In this document: positions 54,829 through 63,969 of the stretch, in pieces | Position numbering within the stretch: position 1 is the first letter of the stretch | Layout: each line of letters opens with the position of its first letter | NCBI GenBank assembly: GCA_041391505.1 | Contig: JAWKNW010000014.1 | Coordinates: 86,123 to 150,122, forward strand | Length of the DNA: 64,000 nt | DNA from: Rhodothermales bacterium | Lineage (GTDB): Bacteria; Bacteroidota; Rhodothermia; Rhodothermales; JAHQVL01 | Direction: 5' to 3' | The notes under the pieces: generated by a model | What the model saw: only the letters and a program-made list of their open reading frames with translations | Database searches by the model: none | What the model was told of the DNA's origin: nothing | Translations under genes and position numbers: made by a program

Positions 54829-56307
54829 ATGAAACGTTCCGAACAGTCAACTCCGTTTGTAACCGAGGCGCCCCGGATTCTGGAGTCTCCCGAAGAGGTG
54901 CTCAGCACGCTGGGCGCCGACGGGAAACGGCGCTGGATCTATCCGGTATCCAGCCCGGGCCGGTACTTCAACTGGCGCCGGATCGTGGGCTACGTGCTCG
55001 TGGTGCTGTACCTGGCGCTCCCCGTGATCCACATCGGCGGCAAGCCGGCGGTCATGCTGGATTTCGTGCATCGGGAGTTCGCCCTGTTCGGCCTGACGTT
55101 TTACCCGACCGATACCCTGCTTCTCCTCGGCTTCGGGGTGAGCATGGTGCTGGTGGTGATCATCGGCACCGCCCTGCTCGGCCGCGTCTGGTGTGGATGG
55201 GCCTGTCCGCAAACCGTATATCTCGAGTTTGTGTTCAGGCCCATCGAACGCCTGATCGAGGGGAAGGAGCACGTGCGGTCGCGCCGCGACGCCGGCCCGA
55301 TGAACTGGGACAAGGCCTGGCGCAAGGGGCTCAAGCTCAGCATCTATCTGCTGATCGCGCTCCTGCTCGCCCACACCTTCGTGGCGTATTTCGTGGGGTG
55401 GCAGACGCTGATCGACTGGATGCTGGATCCGCCCGGCGAACACTTCGGATTTTTCGGGATGATGGCCCTGACGACGGGGTTGATCCTGTACGATTTCGGC
55501 TACTTCCGCGAGCAGATGTGCACGATCGCGTGCCCGTATGCCCGCATGCAGTCGGTGCTCCTCGATCCCGACTCCCTGATCGTTTCGTACGACCCCGGGC
55601 GCGGCGAGCCGCGCGCCAAGCGGTCCCGCAAGACGATGGAGGAAGAGGCCGCCGGCGTGCGGCCGGCTCAGGGCGACTGCATCGACTGCCTCGCGTGCGT
55701 CCGCACCTGCCCGACGGGGATCGACATCCGCAACGGCCTGCAGATGGAATGCATCGCCTGCACGCAGTGCATCGACGCGTGCGATTCCATTATGGACAAG
55801 ATCGGCAAGCCGCGCGGCCTCGTACGGTATACGTCCGAACATGCGCTCGCCGGCAAGGAGTCCCGGCTCTTCCGCCCGCGAACCATCCTCTACACCCTGC
55901 TGATCGGGCTGGTGTCGACCCTCTTCGTCGTCGGGCTCGTGCTGCGCTCGGATTACGATATCAATGTCGGGCGCGTGACGGGTTCGCCGTTCACCGAACT
56001 GCCGGACGGCTCCATCGCAAACCGGCTGCGTTTCCGCGTGCGCAACCAGACCGGCGCCACGACGACGATGACGATCACCGGCTTGCCGAAGGATCAGATC
56101 GAAATGCGGTTCGTCGGCGTGCACCCGATGCCGATCCAGCCGGGCGAGATGATCCGGCTCGAGGCCTGGGTTGTCGTCCAGCCCGACTATTTCAAAACAT
56201 CCACCAGCCGCGAAACGACCTTTGACGTGTCGTTTTCCGACGGTGTCACCGAAACGGTTTCGTTTCCCTTACTCGGTCCGTCCGCGCATGAACCAGCCAA
56301 CAACTAA
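54829..56307 (+). CDS. ccoG: cbb3 oxidase assembly iron-sulfur protein
   Basis: The protein has 492 residues with five or so membrane helices and a polyferredoxin core: CGWACPQTVYLEFVFRPIER, CTIACPYARMQ, then two 4Fe-4S clusters (CIDCLACVRTCPTGIDIRNG and CIACTQCIDACDSIMDKI). A periplasmic Ig-like C-terminal domain ends the protein. CcoG/RdxA/FixG reduces copper for delivery to the oxidase. ATG 54829 is chosen; a GTG-led longer start at 54793 is not supported. Confidence 0.95.
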   Translation: MKRSEQSTPFVTEAPRILESPEEVLSTLGADGKRRWIYPVSSPGRYFNWRRIVGYVLVVLYLALPVIHIGGKPAVMLDFVHREFALFGLTFYPTDTLLLLGFGVSMVLVVIIGTALLGRVWCGWACPQTVYLEFVFRPIERLIEGKEHVRSRRDAGPMNWDKAWRKGLKLSIYLLIALLLAHTFVAYFVGWQTLIDWMLDPPGEHFGFFGMMALTTGLILYDFGYFREQMCTIACPYARMQSVLLDPDSLIVSYDPGRGEPRAKRSRKTMEEEAAGVRPAQGDCIDCLACVRTCPTGIDIRNGLQMECIACTQCIDACDSIMDKIGKPRGLVRYTSEHALAGKESRLFRPRTILYTLLIGLVSTLFVVGLVLRSDYDINVGRVTGSPFTELPDGSIANRLRFRVRNQTGATTTMTITGLPKDQIEMRFVGVHPMPIQPGEMIRLEAWVVVQPDYFKTSTSRETTFDVSFSDGVTETVSFPLLGPSAHEPANN

Positions 56308-56791
56308 CGGCCACGCCGGCACGCCCCATTCCGGCTGGCAGTGGCCCGCGTTTGTGATCGCTCTGCTCCTCACGAGCGTGGTCACGATGAGCATCGTGGT
56401 CTTTCTGGCGCGTTCCGACGGCGGGGCGCAGGTGATCGACGACTACTACCAGAAGGCCGTCGACTACGACGTCCGGCGCGCGGAGCAGGCCCGCAGCGAC
56501 GCCCTGGGATGGAGCGCCGCCATCGAGGTCACCGCGCACGCGGAGGGTCGGCTCGTGCGCTGCGTCATCCGCGATAGCGCCGGCGCGGCCGTGCCGGGCC
56601 TGAACGTGACGCTGACCGCCTACCGCCCCCAGTTTGTGGACGCCCGCGCCGAAGTGACGCTGGCAGCTACCTCGACGCCCGGCACCTACGAAGCCATCGC
56701 ATCGCTCGAAGGGGAGGGGCTCTGGGATTTTTATGTCCGGGCGACCACCGATACCTCCGCCTTCATCACGAACGTTCGCACCGAGCTCTAG
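56288..56791 (+). CDS. ccoH: cbb3 oxidase assembly protein FixH/CcoH
   Basis: The 167-residue protein starts at 56288 and overlaps ccoG by 20 bp. One membrane helix (FVIALLLTSVVTMSIVVFLA) precedes a periplasmic beta-rich domain with VIDDYYQKAVDYD, the usual FixH signature. It helps assemble the oxidase, together with the copper ATPase encoded next. Confidence 0.92.
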   Translation: MNQPTTNGHAGTPHSGWQWPAFVIALLLTSVVTMSIVVFLARSDGGAQVIDDYYQKAVDYDVRRAEQARSDALGWSAAIEVTAHAEGRLVRCVIRDSAGAAVPGLNVTLTAYRPQFVDARAEVTLAATSTPGTYEAIASLEGEGLWDFYVRATTDTSAFITNVRTEL

Positions 56792-56828
56792 GCGGCATGG
56801 CCTTGCCGGCCTTCGCGTCTCGAATGGC

Positions 56829-59303
56829 ATGACCGAAACGACCCTCATATCTCCGCCGGTTTCGGCCCGGACCGTGCCCTGTGCGCACTGCGGTCTGCCG
56901 GCGCCGGCGGTCGAAGGCGAGCCGTCGTTCTGCTGCACGGGGTGTGAGATGGTGTACCGCGCCCTGCACGACGCCGGCCTGGACGAGACCTTTTACCACC
57001 TGCGCGACGTCCAGGAGACGGCGTCCGGCAGGGCGGACGAAACGAGGCTCGACGAGCTTTTTCTGGCCGAAATCGACAGTCCGGCCTTCCTGGCGGCGCA
57101 CACGCGGCTGGACGAGGCCGGCCTGCGCGAAGGGACGTTTCAGCTGGAAGGGATACACTGCGCCGGGTGCGTCTGGCTCGTCGAGCAGATGCCCCAGATC
57201 GTCCCGGGCGTTGCCGAGGCCCGGCTGAATCTGGTGCGCGGCCGGCTCCGGCTCCGCTGGAACGCCGAACGGGTATCGCTTCCCACCGTGGCGCGCTGGC
57301 TGGCCCGTTTTGGCTACCGGCTACAGACCGTATCGGCGGAGGCGCAGGGCGCGCCGGAGGCCGAACGCCGGCTCCTGCGCCGTGTCGGCGCCGCGTGGTC
57401 GCTCGCCGGCAACGTCATGCTGCTCGCCGTGGCGGAGTACGCGGGGCTCGACATCGTCCGGGAGCCGCAGCTGGCCACGGGCGCGCGCTGGTTGAGTTTC
57501 GCGCTCACCTGCGTGGCGCTGGTATACGGGGGGCGGCCGTTTTTCTCCTCGGCCTGGGAATCGCTGCGAACCAGCGTGCGCGTGCGCAACCTGCGCAACA
57601 TGCACATGGATACGCCCATCGCCCTCGGCGTGCTGATTGCGTTCCTGCACAGCGCGTGGACCACGATCCAGGGCAGCGCCGGCGACGTCTGGTTCGATTC
57701 GATCAGCGTGCTTATCGCCGCGTTGCTGACGGCGCGCTGGCTGCAGTTCCGCAGCCTGCGCTGGGCGCAGGAGACCGCGAACCGGTTGCTCCGGCTGATC
57801 CCCGTCATGGCGCGCAAGGTGATCGACGGCGCGGAACGCGCGCTCGTCCCGTGCACGGCGCTGGGGGCCGGCGACACCATCGAAGTGCTTGCCGGCGAGG
57901 TGGTCCCCGTGGACGGTGTCGTTCTGGATGGCATCTCGGCGATCGACAACGCCGCGCTGACCGGTGAGTCGCGCCCGCTGACCATCGCCCCGGGCGCGCC
58001 GGTGGAAGCCGGCGCCATCAACCGCGGCGCCGACCTGCTCGTCCGCGTCGATGCCGCCGGCGGGGAGACCCGGCTCGGCCGGCTGCTGGACTGGGTGGAG
58101 CGCAGCGAGAGCGACCGCGCCCCGGTATCGTATCTGGTCGACCGCATCAGCGCCTACTTCGTGCTGGCGGTGCTGGGGCTGACGCTGATCACGGGATGGA
58201 TCTGGTGGTCCGTCGATCCGTCCCGGGCCGTGTTCAACATGGTCGCCCTGCTTGTGATCACCTGCCCGTGCGCGCTCGCCATGGCCACGCCGCTGAGCCT
58301 GGCCGTCGCGACGGGACGCGCGGCCGGCCTGGGTGTGTTCATGAAACACGAATCGGTGTTTCAGACACTGCACGATGCGGACACCCTCGTATTCGACAAA
58401 ACCGGCACCCTGACCGCCGGCGCGTTGCGCGTGGTCGATCTGGAGGGCGATGCGTCCGTTCTCGGCGACGCGGGGGCGCTGGAACGGGGCCTCACCCATC
58501 CCGTGGCGCGGGTGCTCGAGGCCTACGCCTCCGACGATCAGGCGGATGACCGCGTGCTTGTGCCCGGAAAGGGCGTCGAGGGCATCGTACGGGGCCGGCG
58601 CGTGCGGCTCGGCCGGCCCGACTGGGTCTTTGGGGCCGCGGAGGCGCCTCCGTCGCTCCGCGCCGCCGTGGACACCTACACGCGGCACGGGCATGTCACG
58701 GTCGTCGTATCGGTCGATGCGCGGCCGGTCGCCGTGCTGGCGCTCGCGGATGCCGTGCGGCCCGACGCCCGCCGGCTCGTGGCGCGGCTGCAGGCCGAGG
58801 GAAAAACGATCCATCTGCTCTCCGGTGACCATCCGAGCGTCGTCGCGTCCATCGCGGAACGCCTCGGCATCGCGCCGGAGCGGGCGACCGGGTATGCCAC
58901 GCCGGAGCAAAAACAGACCTACATCCAGCGGTTGCGCGACGCGGGCCACGTCGTCGCGATGATCGGGGACGGGATCAACGACGCGGCCGCCCTGCGGGCG
59001 TCGTCGGTCGGGATCGCCGTCGCCGGGACGCTGTCGCCCGGCTTCTCGGCGGCCGATGTGTACGTCGCCCGGGAAGGGCTGGCCGGATTGCGCCACCTGT
59101 TTTCAGCGACCGCCGATGTGCTTCGCCGGATTCGCATCACCCTGTGGTTTTCGCTCGCGTACAATCTCGCCGGCGCCCTGGCCGCGATGGCCGGCGTCGT
59201 GCATCCCCTGCTGGCGGCCATCGCGATGCCGGTCAGCTCGCTCATCGTGGCCTTGCTGGCCTCGGCGCCCGCGCGTGCCGTACGCGATGAAACAGAGGAA
59301 TAA
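56829..59303 (+). CDS. ccoI: CcoI/FixI-type copper P-type ATPase
   Basis: The 824-residue ATPase supplies Cu-B to the oxidase. N-terminal Zn-ribbon-like CAHCGL and CCTGCEMVYRAL is followed by a heavy-metal domain with GIHCAGCVWLVEQ. P-type motifs are TGES, the CPCAL metal-transport site (LLVITCPCALAMATPLSLAV), DKTGTLT with the phosphorylated Asp, and GDGINDAAAL. Eight membrane helices are expected. The start at 56829 lies 37 bp after ccoH. The C-terminus is 4 bp from ccoS. Confidence 0.95.
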   Translation: MTETTLISPPVSARTVPCAHCGLPAPAVEGEPSFCCTGCEMVYRALHDAGLDETFYHLRDVQETASGRADETRLDELFLAEIDSPAFLAAHTRLDEAGLREGTFQLEGIHCAGCVWLVEQMPQIVPGVAEARLNLVRGRLRLRWNAERVSLPTVARWLARFGYRLQTVSAEAQGAPEAERRLLRRVGAAWSLAGNVMLLAVAEYAGLDIVREPQLATGARWLSFALTCVALVYGGRPFFSSAWESLRTSVRVRNLRNMHMDTPIALGVLIAFLHSAWTTIQGSAGDVWFDSISVLIAALLTARWLQFRSLRWAQETANRLLRLIPVMARKVIDGAERALVPCTALGAGDTIEVLAGEVVPVDGVVLDGISAIDNAALTGESRPLTIAPGAPVEAGAINRGADLLVRVDAAGGETRLGRLLDWVERSESDRAPVSYLVDRISAYFVLAVLGLTLITGWIWWSVDPSRAVFNMVALLVITCPCALAMATPLSLAVATGRAAGLGVFMKHESVFQTLHDADTLVFDKTGTLTAGALRVVDLEGDASVLGDAGALERGLTHPVARVLEAYASDDQADDRVLVPGKGVEGIVRGRRVRLGRPDWVFGAAEAPPSLRAAVDTYTRHGHVTVVVSVDARPVAVLALADAVRPDARRLVARLQAEGKTIHLLSGDHPSVVASIAERLGIAPERATGYATPEQKQTYIQRLRDAGHVVAMIGDGINDAAALRASSVGIAVAGTLSPGFSAADVYVAREGLAGLRHLFSATADVLRRIRITLWFSLAYNLAGALAAMAGVVHPLLAAIAMPVSSLIVALLASAPARAVRDETEE

Positions 59304-59307
59304 CCTC

Positions 59308-59484
59308 ATGAATGTCCTATACATCCTGGTACCTGTCGCCCTCGCCCTGGCCGGACTCAGCGTGCTCGCCTTCCGGTGGGCCAGCTCCAGCGGCCAGTTC
59401 GACGACGTGCATACGCCGGCGCTCCGCGTGATCATGGATGACACCCCGGCTCCGAACGCAAACCAACACAACCATGAGCAGTAA
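59308..59484 (+). CDS. ccoS: cbb3 oxidase maturation protein CcoS
   Basis: The 58-residue protein has one membrane helix (MNVLYILVPVALALAGLSVL) followed by the invariant-type motif FRWASSSGQFDD. CcoS is needed to insert redox cofactors into the oxidase. It begins 4 bp after ccoI and overlaps the next gene by 11 bp. Its His/Asn-rich tail is longer than in many homologues. Confidence 0.93.
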   Translation: MNVLYILVPVALALAGLSVLAFRWASSSGQFDDVHTPALRVIMDDTPAPNANQHNHEQ

Positions 59485-60013
59485 TATCAACCTCGTCGCC
59501 CCCGTCAACGAGAGCGCCGCCGAGGCCGGCGCAACCACGTTCGAGTGGAGCGCACCGTCTCTTTCCGACGCCCTGCGTCTTCAGGTCGCGCGCGACAGCA
59601 GCTTCAGCGATGTCGTGTTCGACGCGCGCATCCCGCGCACCACCGTCTTCACGCTGTTCAATACCCTGCGTCCGAGCGAGTCCGCCTATTTCTGGCGCGT
59701 GCAGTCGGGCCGCGCGGGGCAGGAGGCGTGGAGCGAGACGGGCCGCTTTATCGCGGTGTCGGATGAGGCGATGGCGGCGCCGGCACGGCCGGCGGCCCAG
59801 GCTTCCGCGGCCCCCGCGTCGCGGCCGGTCAGCGCTCCGTCGCATGCGGCTCCGCGCCCGCCCTCCATGCGCCGGGCTGCCGGCGACGAGGTGGTCTCGC
59901 CCTATCTGATCGAATCCACCCCGAGTGGTATGAGCACGGCCGTTCTGGTGGTCGCCGTCGTGATGATGATCGCCATCGGCATCCTGGCGACGATGGGCAA
60001 TGTGTGGCCCTGA
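59474..60013 (+). CDS. Fibronectin-III-like protein with C-terminal membrane helix
   Basis: The 179-residue protein begins MSSNINLVAPVNESAAEAGA and contains a beta-sandwich of fibronectin III type (TTFEWSAPSLSDALRLQVAR, SAYFWRVQSG). An Ala/Pro-rich linker follows, and a single hydrophobic helix ends the protein (GMSTAVLVVAVVMMIAIGIL). There is no signal peptide, so it is tail-anchored with the domain probably facing the cytoplasm. It overlaps ccoS and is the last gene of the cbb3 operon, where related proteins are not usual. Function unknown. Confidence 0.65.
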   Translation: MSSNINLVAPVNESAAEAGATTFEWSAPSLSDALRLQVARDSSFSDVVFDARIPRTTVFTLFNTLRPSESAYFWRVQSGRAGQEAWSETGRFIAVSDEAMAAPARPAAQASAAPASRPVSAPSHAAPRPPSMRRAAGDEVVSPYLIESTPSGMSTAVLVVAVVMMIAIGILATMGNVWP

Positions 60014-60025
60014 CGCCGGAGCGCG

Positions 60026-60466
60026 TCAGACGATGACGGGGTCGAGCACGACGGGCTCGATCCCGCACGAATCTGGGAGATACGGCGGGGTGATCGTGAG
60101 CAGGTGGGTCGCGCCGGCGGCGCGCATGGCCGCAAGCAGCTGCGCCTGCCGGACGTCGTCGCCGACCAGTTGATAGGTCCGCGCGCAGGCGATCCATGCC
60201 TCGGCGGGCGGGTCCGTCAGGATCGTAAAGCGGGCGCGCAGCGCGTCCAGATGCGCCGTCGCGGCCTCGGGGGAAAGATCGTGCCCGTTGAGCATGGCCG
60301 GCCGCGTGAGCAAACTCCACAGATCGGGCAGCATACGCCCCTCGATGAGGCAGACATGGCCTTCCGCGACGAGTTCGTCCACGGCATCCTTCACGGACTG
60401 ATGCCATACACTGGATGGGTCGTGCAATTCGATCAGGATGTCGTAGTCGAGCAGATACGTCGCCAT
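60026..60466 (-). CDS. PIN-domain protein (VapC-like)
   Basis: The 146-residue protein begins ATYLLDYDILIELHDPSSVW with the first acidic residue of PIN nucleases, and ends with the LLAAMRAAGATHLLTI strand-helix pattern. The later acidic positions are uncertain: GDDVRQAQLLAAM provides two Asp, but the usual T-x-D near the end is TITPP. Activity may be reduced. No antitoxin gene precedes it (the 122-bp upstream gap has no suitable frame), so a standalone PIN protein is likely. The C-terminus is 12 bp from the cbb3 operon end, convergent. Confidence 0.72.
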   Translation of the reverse strand: MATYLLDYDILIELHDPSSVWHQSVKDAVDELVAEGHVCLIEGRMLPDLWSLLTRPAMLNGHDLSPEAATAHLDALRARFTILTDPPAEAWIACARTYQLVGDDVRQAQLLAAMRAAGATHLLTITPPYLPDSCGIEPVVLDPVIV

Positions 60467-60588
60467 TACGGTCTATCGGATTACAGATCTCTATTTCCTG
60501 TCACCTGCAGGCGCCCGAACTGCCGTATCGTGACGGTGCGCACGGGCCTTAATCTCTATCGTGGATGGGCCTCATGCCCCTGACGCGT

Positions 60589-61755
60589 TCAACTGGGGCA
60601 CGCTTCGGCGATGTGTTCAAGCAGCCACGCCCTCAATTCCTCGATATTGGCCTGCAAATCGACCCGCTGTTTATCGGCGATGCGCGGCGCATAGTCGATC
60701 ATGGGGCCCACGACGGTGCAGGCCTCGACGTGGTCGCTGATGACGGCTGCGTAGCTCGTTTCGATGCCGTCTTCCTCGCTCTGCGCGGGGTCGCCGCCGG
60801 GCAGGCTCGGGGTATAACCGAGGCCGATGAGCACATAACGCACGAGCGCGGCCTCGTCTTCGCTCACGATGTCGACGTACACGCGAGGACGTTCGGCGCC
60901 GGGATCCTGCGCCGGCTTTTTTTCGCCGCTGCCGCCCAGGATGTACGCGGCGAGCTCACCCACCTTGCCCGGTAGCTGCACGATCATCTCGATCAGGTCC
61001 GGTGCGGTAAGCCGGGCATGCGGCATCCGGCGGTAAGAATCCACGAGGACGTAGGGTGAACCGCTGTGCCCGATGCCGGCGATTTTGACCAGGAGGTTGG
61101 CGCTCCGCACCAGGTTGCCGAGCGTTCCGAAAACGACATCCGGTTTTTCGTGATGCTGCTCGATGGCATGGATGAGCGAATCCGGCAGCCGCCACTGACG
61201 GCCGACGATCGCGCCGATGTTGGCGTGCGTGTGCCCGATGCGTTGCTGTTCGAGCTTGAAGAGCGGCTTGTCCGCCGTGGCGGACTCCACCAGCAGCTGG
61301 CCATAGGCCGCGCCGCTATGGTGCAGCATCACCAGCTTGCCAAAATCGTGCAGCAGGCCGCAGGTGAAGGCCTCCTCCGGATAGGGCATGCCCGTACGGG
61401 ACGCCAGGTACCGCGCCGCGATCGCGACGGCGACGGAGTGTTTCCAGAAGCCCTCGTCCCCGCCGGGCCAGGTGACGCGCGACGCGGCCTTCAGGCTCCG
61501 CATGGCATCGATCATCACGATATCGATGACGGCGTCGCGACCCAGGGTCACGAGCGCCCGCGCCAGGTCCGTAATCGGCCGTCGCAGCCCGTTTCGCGAC
61601 GAGTTGGCGTATTTCATGAGCGTGCTGCTCAACGAGGCATCGGTTGCGATGATGCGCGAAATAGCACCAAAGTCGAGCGGCTCCTGCCGCGCCAGTTTGA
61701 GGACTTTAAAGGCGAGAAGAGGCGGAGAGGGTATGGCGCCTGTGATCGCTTGCAT
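60589..61755 (-). CDS. HDOD-domain signalling protein
   Basis: The 388-residue protein has an HDOD domain in residues about 10-210: SPPLLAFKVLKLARQEPLDF, IIATDASLSSTLMKYANSS, CGLLHDFGKLVMLHHSG and HTHANIGAIVGRQWRLPDSL. HDOD proteins are HD-fold relatives without robust hydrolase residues and act as partners in second-messenger or two-component signalling. The C-terminal 150 residues form a second, unrecognised domain (YVDIVSEDEAALVRYVLIG) that might be receiver-like. It is monocistronic. Confidence 0.87.
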   Translation of the reverse strand: MQAITGAIPSPPLLAFKVLKLARQEPLDFGAISRIIATDASLSSTLMKYANSSRNGLRRPITDLARALVTLGRDAVIDIVMIDAMRSLKAASRVTWPGGDEGFWKHSVAVAIAARYLASRTGMPYPEEAFTCGLLHDFGKLVMLHHSGAAYGQLLVESATADKPLFKLEQQRIGHTHANIGAIVGRQWRLPDSLIHAIEQHHEKPDVVFGTLGNLVRSANLLVKIAGIGHSGSPYVLVDSYRRMPHARLTAPDLIEMIVQLPGKVGELAAYILGGSGEKKPAQDPGAERPRVYVDIVSEDEAALVRYVLIGLGYTPSLPGGDPAQSEEDGIETSYAAVISDHVEACTVVGPMIDYAPRIADKQRVDLQANIEELRAWLLEHIAEACPS

Positions 61756-62056
61756 GGAATTGGGGCATCTAATAACGACGAGTAGAGAAGGACTCCGTTC
61801 GTGTTATCGGCACATCGCCTGAGGGGCTAAGCCTTCAAGAATAATCCGCGGGAAGGAAGCCGAGAGGTGCGCAGAAGGCCGGTGTAAGGGGGCGTCCTTC
61901 ACAACTTTCGGCGCCGCCCCCAGCGGCCCGATGGTGCAACCCTGCTCATGGCCGGCGCCTGCCCGTCCTATTTTGGAAACGACCGAAATCCGCTCGGCGT
62001 GGGCGCTTTCCGGTGTCATCGATCCATGCCGTCACCGAGCATCAGGGGGTATCGCC
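61756..62056. other. 301-bp gap between divergent HDOD and Usp genes
   Basis: No gene, tRNA or repeat is recognised here. It must contain the promoters of both flanking genes. Open frames across it have no family signature. Confidence 0.5.
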
Positions 62057-63016
62057 ATGTTGCATGTTGAGACCATCGTCTGCCCGACGGATTTTTCGTC
62101 CAGCGCGGCCCATGCGCTCTCCCACGCGGCTTTTCTGGCGCGGGTCTATGGAGCGCGACTCCATGTACTTCATGTCGTGGAATTGCCGGCGTTGAGCATG
62201 CCGCACATTCGCGAAGATTATTTTGTCGAGCATAAAAAGAAAGCCGAGGCGGCGATCGTGAATGCGCTGAGCGGCGAGGACCTGGCCGGGGTGGCGGTGG
62301 AGCGGATCGTGGTTCCGGGGCCGGAGGCGACGCCGGCGGGCCCCGCCATCGTCGAATACGCCCGTCAGCACGACGCGGACCTGATCGTCATCGGAACGCA
62401 CGGCCGGCGCGGCATGCGGCGCCTGTTCATGGGCAGTGTGGCGGAAGAGGTCGTGCGTGAAGCGCCCTGTCCGGTGCTGACGGTACGCGCCGAGGCGGAT
62501 GACGCCTTCCCCGCGCGCCCGGTCCGCCGCATCCTGGCGCCGCTCGACTTCTCGGCGCACAGCGAACGTGCGCTGTTGTACGCGACGGAGCTGGCCGCCC
62601 TGTACCATGCGCGGCTGGTGCTGCTCCACGTCCTGTACGAGCCGATTCCGCGGAGCTTGTACGGGATGGCGCTCGATCCGGGGTACGGCATCCTGCAGGA
62701 GGTCGAGACCTGGGTCAATCAGAAAATGGCGGAGGCGGAGGCGTTCGTCCGGAAGGCCGGCATCGAGGTGGAAACCCATATCGAAAAGGGCCATCCGGCG
62801 GACCGCATCCTCGACTTCGCGTCGCGGTCGGATATCGATGTGCTCGTGATGGCCTCGCACGGGCTGACGGGGCTCGATCGGTTCGTGTTCGGCAACGTCG
62901 CCGAAAAAGTCATTCGCGAGGCGCCGGCGCCGGTGTTCGTCCTCAAAGCGTTCGGGAAGGATGTGGCGGATTACGCGACGTCCGAAAACCGGGCGCTGGA
63001 GCCCCAGACCGAATAA
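62057..63016 (+). CDS. Universal stress protein, two UspA domains
   Basis: The 319-residue protein begins MLHVETIVCPTDFSSSAAHA. Both halves keep the ATP-binding loop (GTHGRRGMRRLFMGSVAEEV and ASHGLTGLDRFVFGNVAEKV). It is most like the tandem Usps at 44.7-48.1 kb, 14 kb away on the same strand, implying a shared regulon. The longer frame from 61931 is rejected because the family N-terminus begins at 62057. Followed by hpf. Confidence 0.92.
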   Translation: MLHVETIVCPTDFSSSAAHALSHAAFLARVYGARLHVLHVVELPALSMPHIREDYFVEHKKKAEAAIVNALSGEDLAGVAVERIVVPGPEATPAGPAIVEYARQHDADLIVIGTHGRRGMRRLFMGSVAEEVVREAPCPVLTVRAEADDAFPARPVRRILAPLDFSAHSERALLYATELAALYHARLVLLHVLYEPIPRSLYGMALDPGYGILQEVETWVNQKMAEAEAFVRKAGIEVETHIEKGHPADRILDFASRSDIDVLVMASHGLTGLDRFVFGNVAEKVIREAPAPVFVLKAFGKDVADYATSENRALEPQTE

Positions 63017-63106
63017 GCGCCGCGGCCGAATTTTATCCCGCCGGCCTCGTGTCCCCTCCGGGATGCCGATGCCGGCTTATTCACTTTACGATTCGTTTCA
63101 AACGCC

Positions 63107-63487
63107 ATGAATGTCACATTGCAGGGGACCCATCTCGAACTCACAGAGGAGCTTCGGGCATTGGTCATGGAAAAGGTGGTGGACTGTTTTCACGTCCTCG
63201 GAGACATGAACCTGGATGCCGTATTTCTCGATATCGAACTGGAACGGACCACGCGCCGGCATCCCCTGGAACGCGATACGGAACAGCAGTACCGGGCCGA
63301 AGCGCTGGTCAATCTGCCGGGCCACACCATCCGAACCGAAGGCTCTGCGCCGGACGTCGAGCAGGCCATCGTCCAGTTAAAACACAGCCTCTCCCGCGAG
63401 CTGCGCGAGTGGCGTGAACGGGTGATCGACCGGGCGCGGAAAGGCGGACGCGACGCCAAGAAGATGCTGGGCGAAGAGTCGGTCTAG
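63107..63487 (+). CDS. hpf: Ribosome hibernation promoting factor (HPF/RaiA family)
   Basis: The 126-residue short-form HPF has the beta-alpha-beta-beta-beta-alpha sequence pattern (NVTLQGTHLELTEELRALVM, DAVFLDIELERTTRR) and a basic C-terminal helix. It lacks the long-HPF C-terminal domain that itself makes 100S dimers. It binds the 30S decoding region and silences ribosomes in starvation or hypoxia. Encoded after the fifth Usp and before the DksA-like gene, which fits a common stress response. Confidence 0.9.
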   Translation: MNVTLQGTHLELTEELRALVMEKVVDCFHVLGDMNLDAVFLDIELERTTRRHPLERDTEQQYRAEALVNLPGHTIRTEGSAPDVEQAIVQLKHSLSRELREWRERVIDRARKGGRDAKKMLGEESV

Positions 63488-63543
63488 CGGACCCTGCGCA
63501 TCGCGGTCATCCTTCCCTATCGAACCGGTTATCCAACAAGGTC

Positions 63544-63969
63544 ATGGAAGCTACCACGAGATCCAACGCGTCCCGCGCGAAAACGCCTGACGCCCCACGC
63601 GGCACCGATCTCACCGACGAACAGCTAGCCTATTTTCGCCGGCGCATCCTCGCCATGCGCGCGGAGATCGTCCAGCAAATCAACCTGGTTCACGAACAGG
63701 CTGCCGGCGACATGGAGCGGGCCGAACTCGAGCTGGATGGGCATCATCATATCGCGGAGGTGGATCACGATGTCCTCTCCATCCTGAGCACACGCCATCT
63801 GGACGTGCTGAACGCCCTCGATGCCGCGCTCGAACGGATCGACGACGGGACCTACGGGATCTGCCGCATCACGGGCAAGCGCATCCCGCTGGAGCGGCTC
63901 GAAGCGATGCCCTATGCGGATCTGTCGGCGCCGGCGAGCGCGCGTCTGGCGGCCTCGTCGAGTCATTAG
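63544..63969 (+). CDS. TraR/DksA-like protein with degenerate zinc finger
   Basis: The 141-residue protein has the coiled-coil and C-terminal pattern of DksA-like proteins (LTDEQLAYFRRRILAMRAEI, GTYGICRITGKRIPLERLEA). Only one cysteine of the zinc finger (YGIC) is left; the usual second CxxC is RLEAMPYADLS. This cysteine-poor form is normal in Bacteroidota. Such proteins bind RNA polymerase secondary channels with ppGpp. The tail is Ala/Ser-rich. Confidence 0.88.
   Translation: MEATTRSNASRAKTPDAPRGTDLTDEQLAYFRRRILAMRAEIVQQINLVHEQAAGDMERAELELDGHHHIAEVDHDVLSILSTRHLDVLNALDAALERIDDGTYGICRITGKRIPLERLEAMPYADLSAPASARLAASSSH

Noticed and set aside
60026..60588. VapBC toxin-antitoxin pair
   Set aside because: A PIN protein is present but no antitoxin-like frame precedes or follows it.
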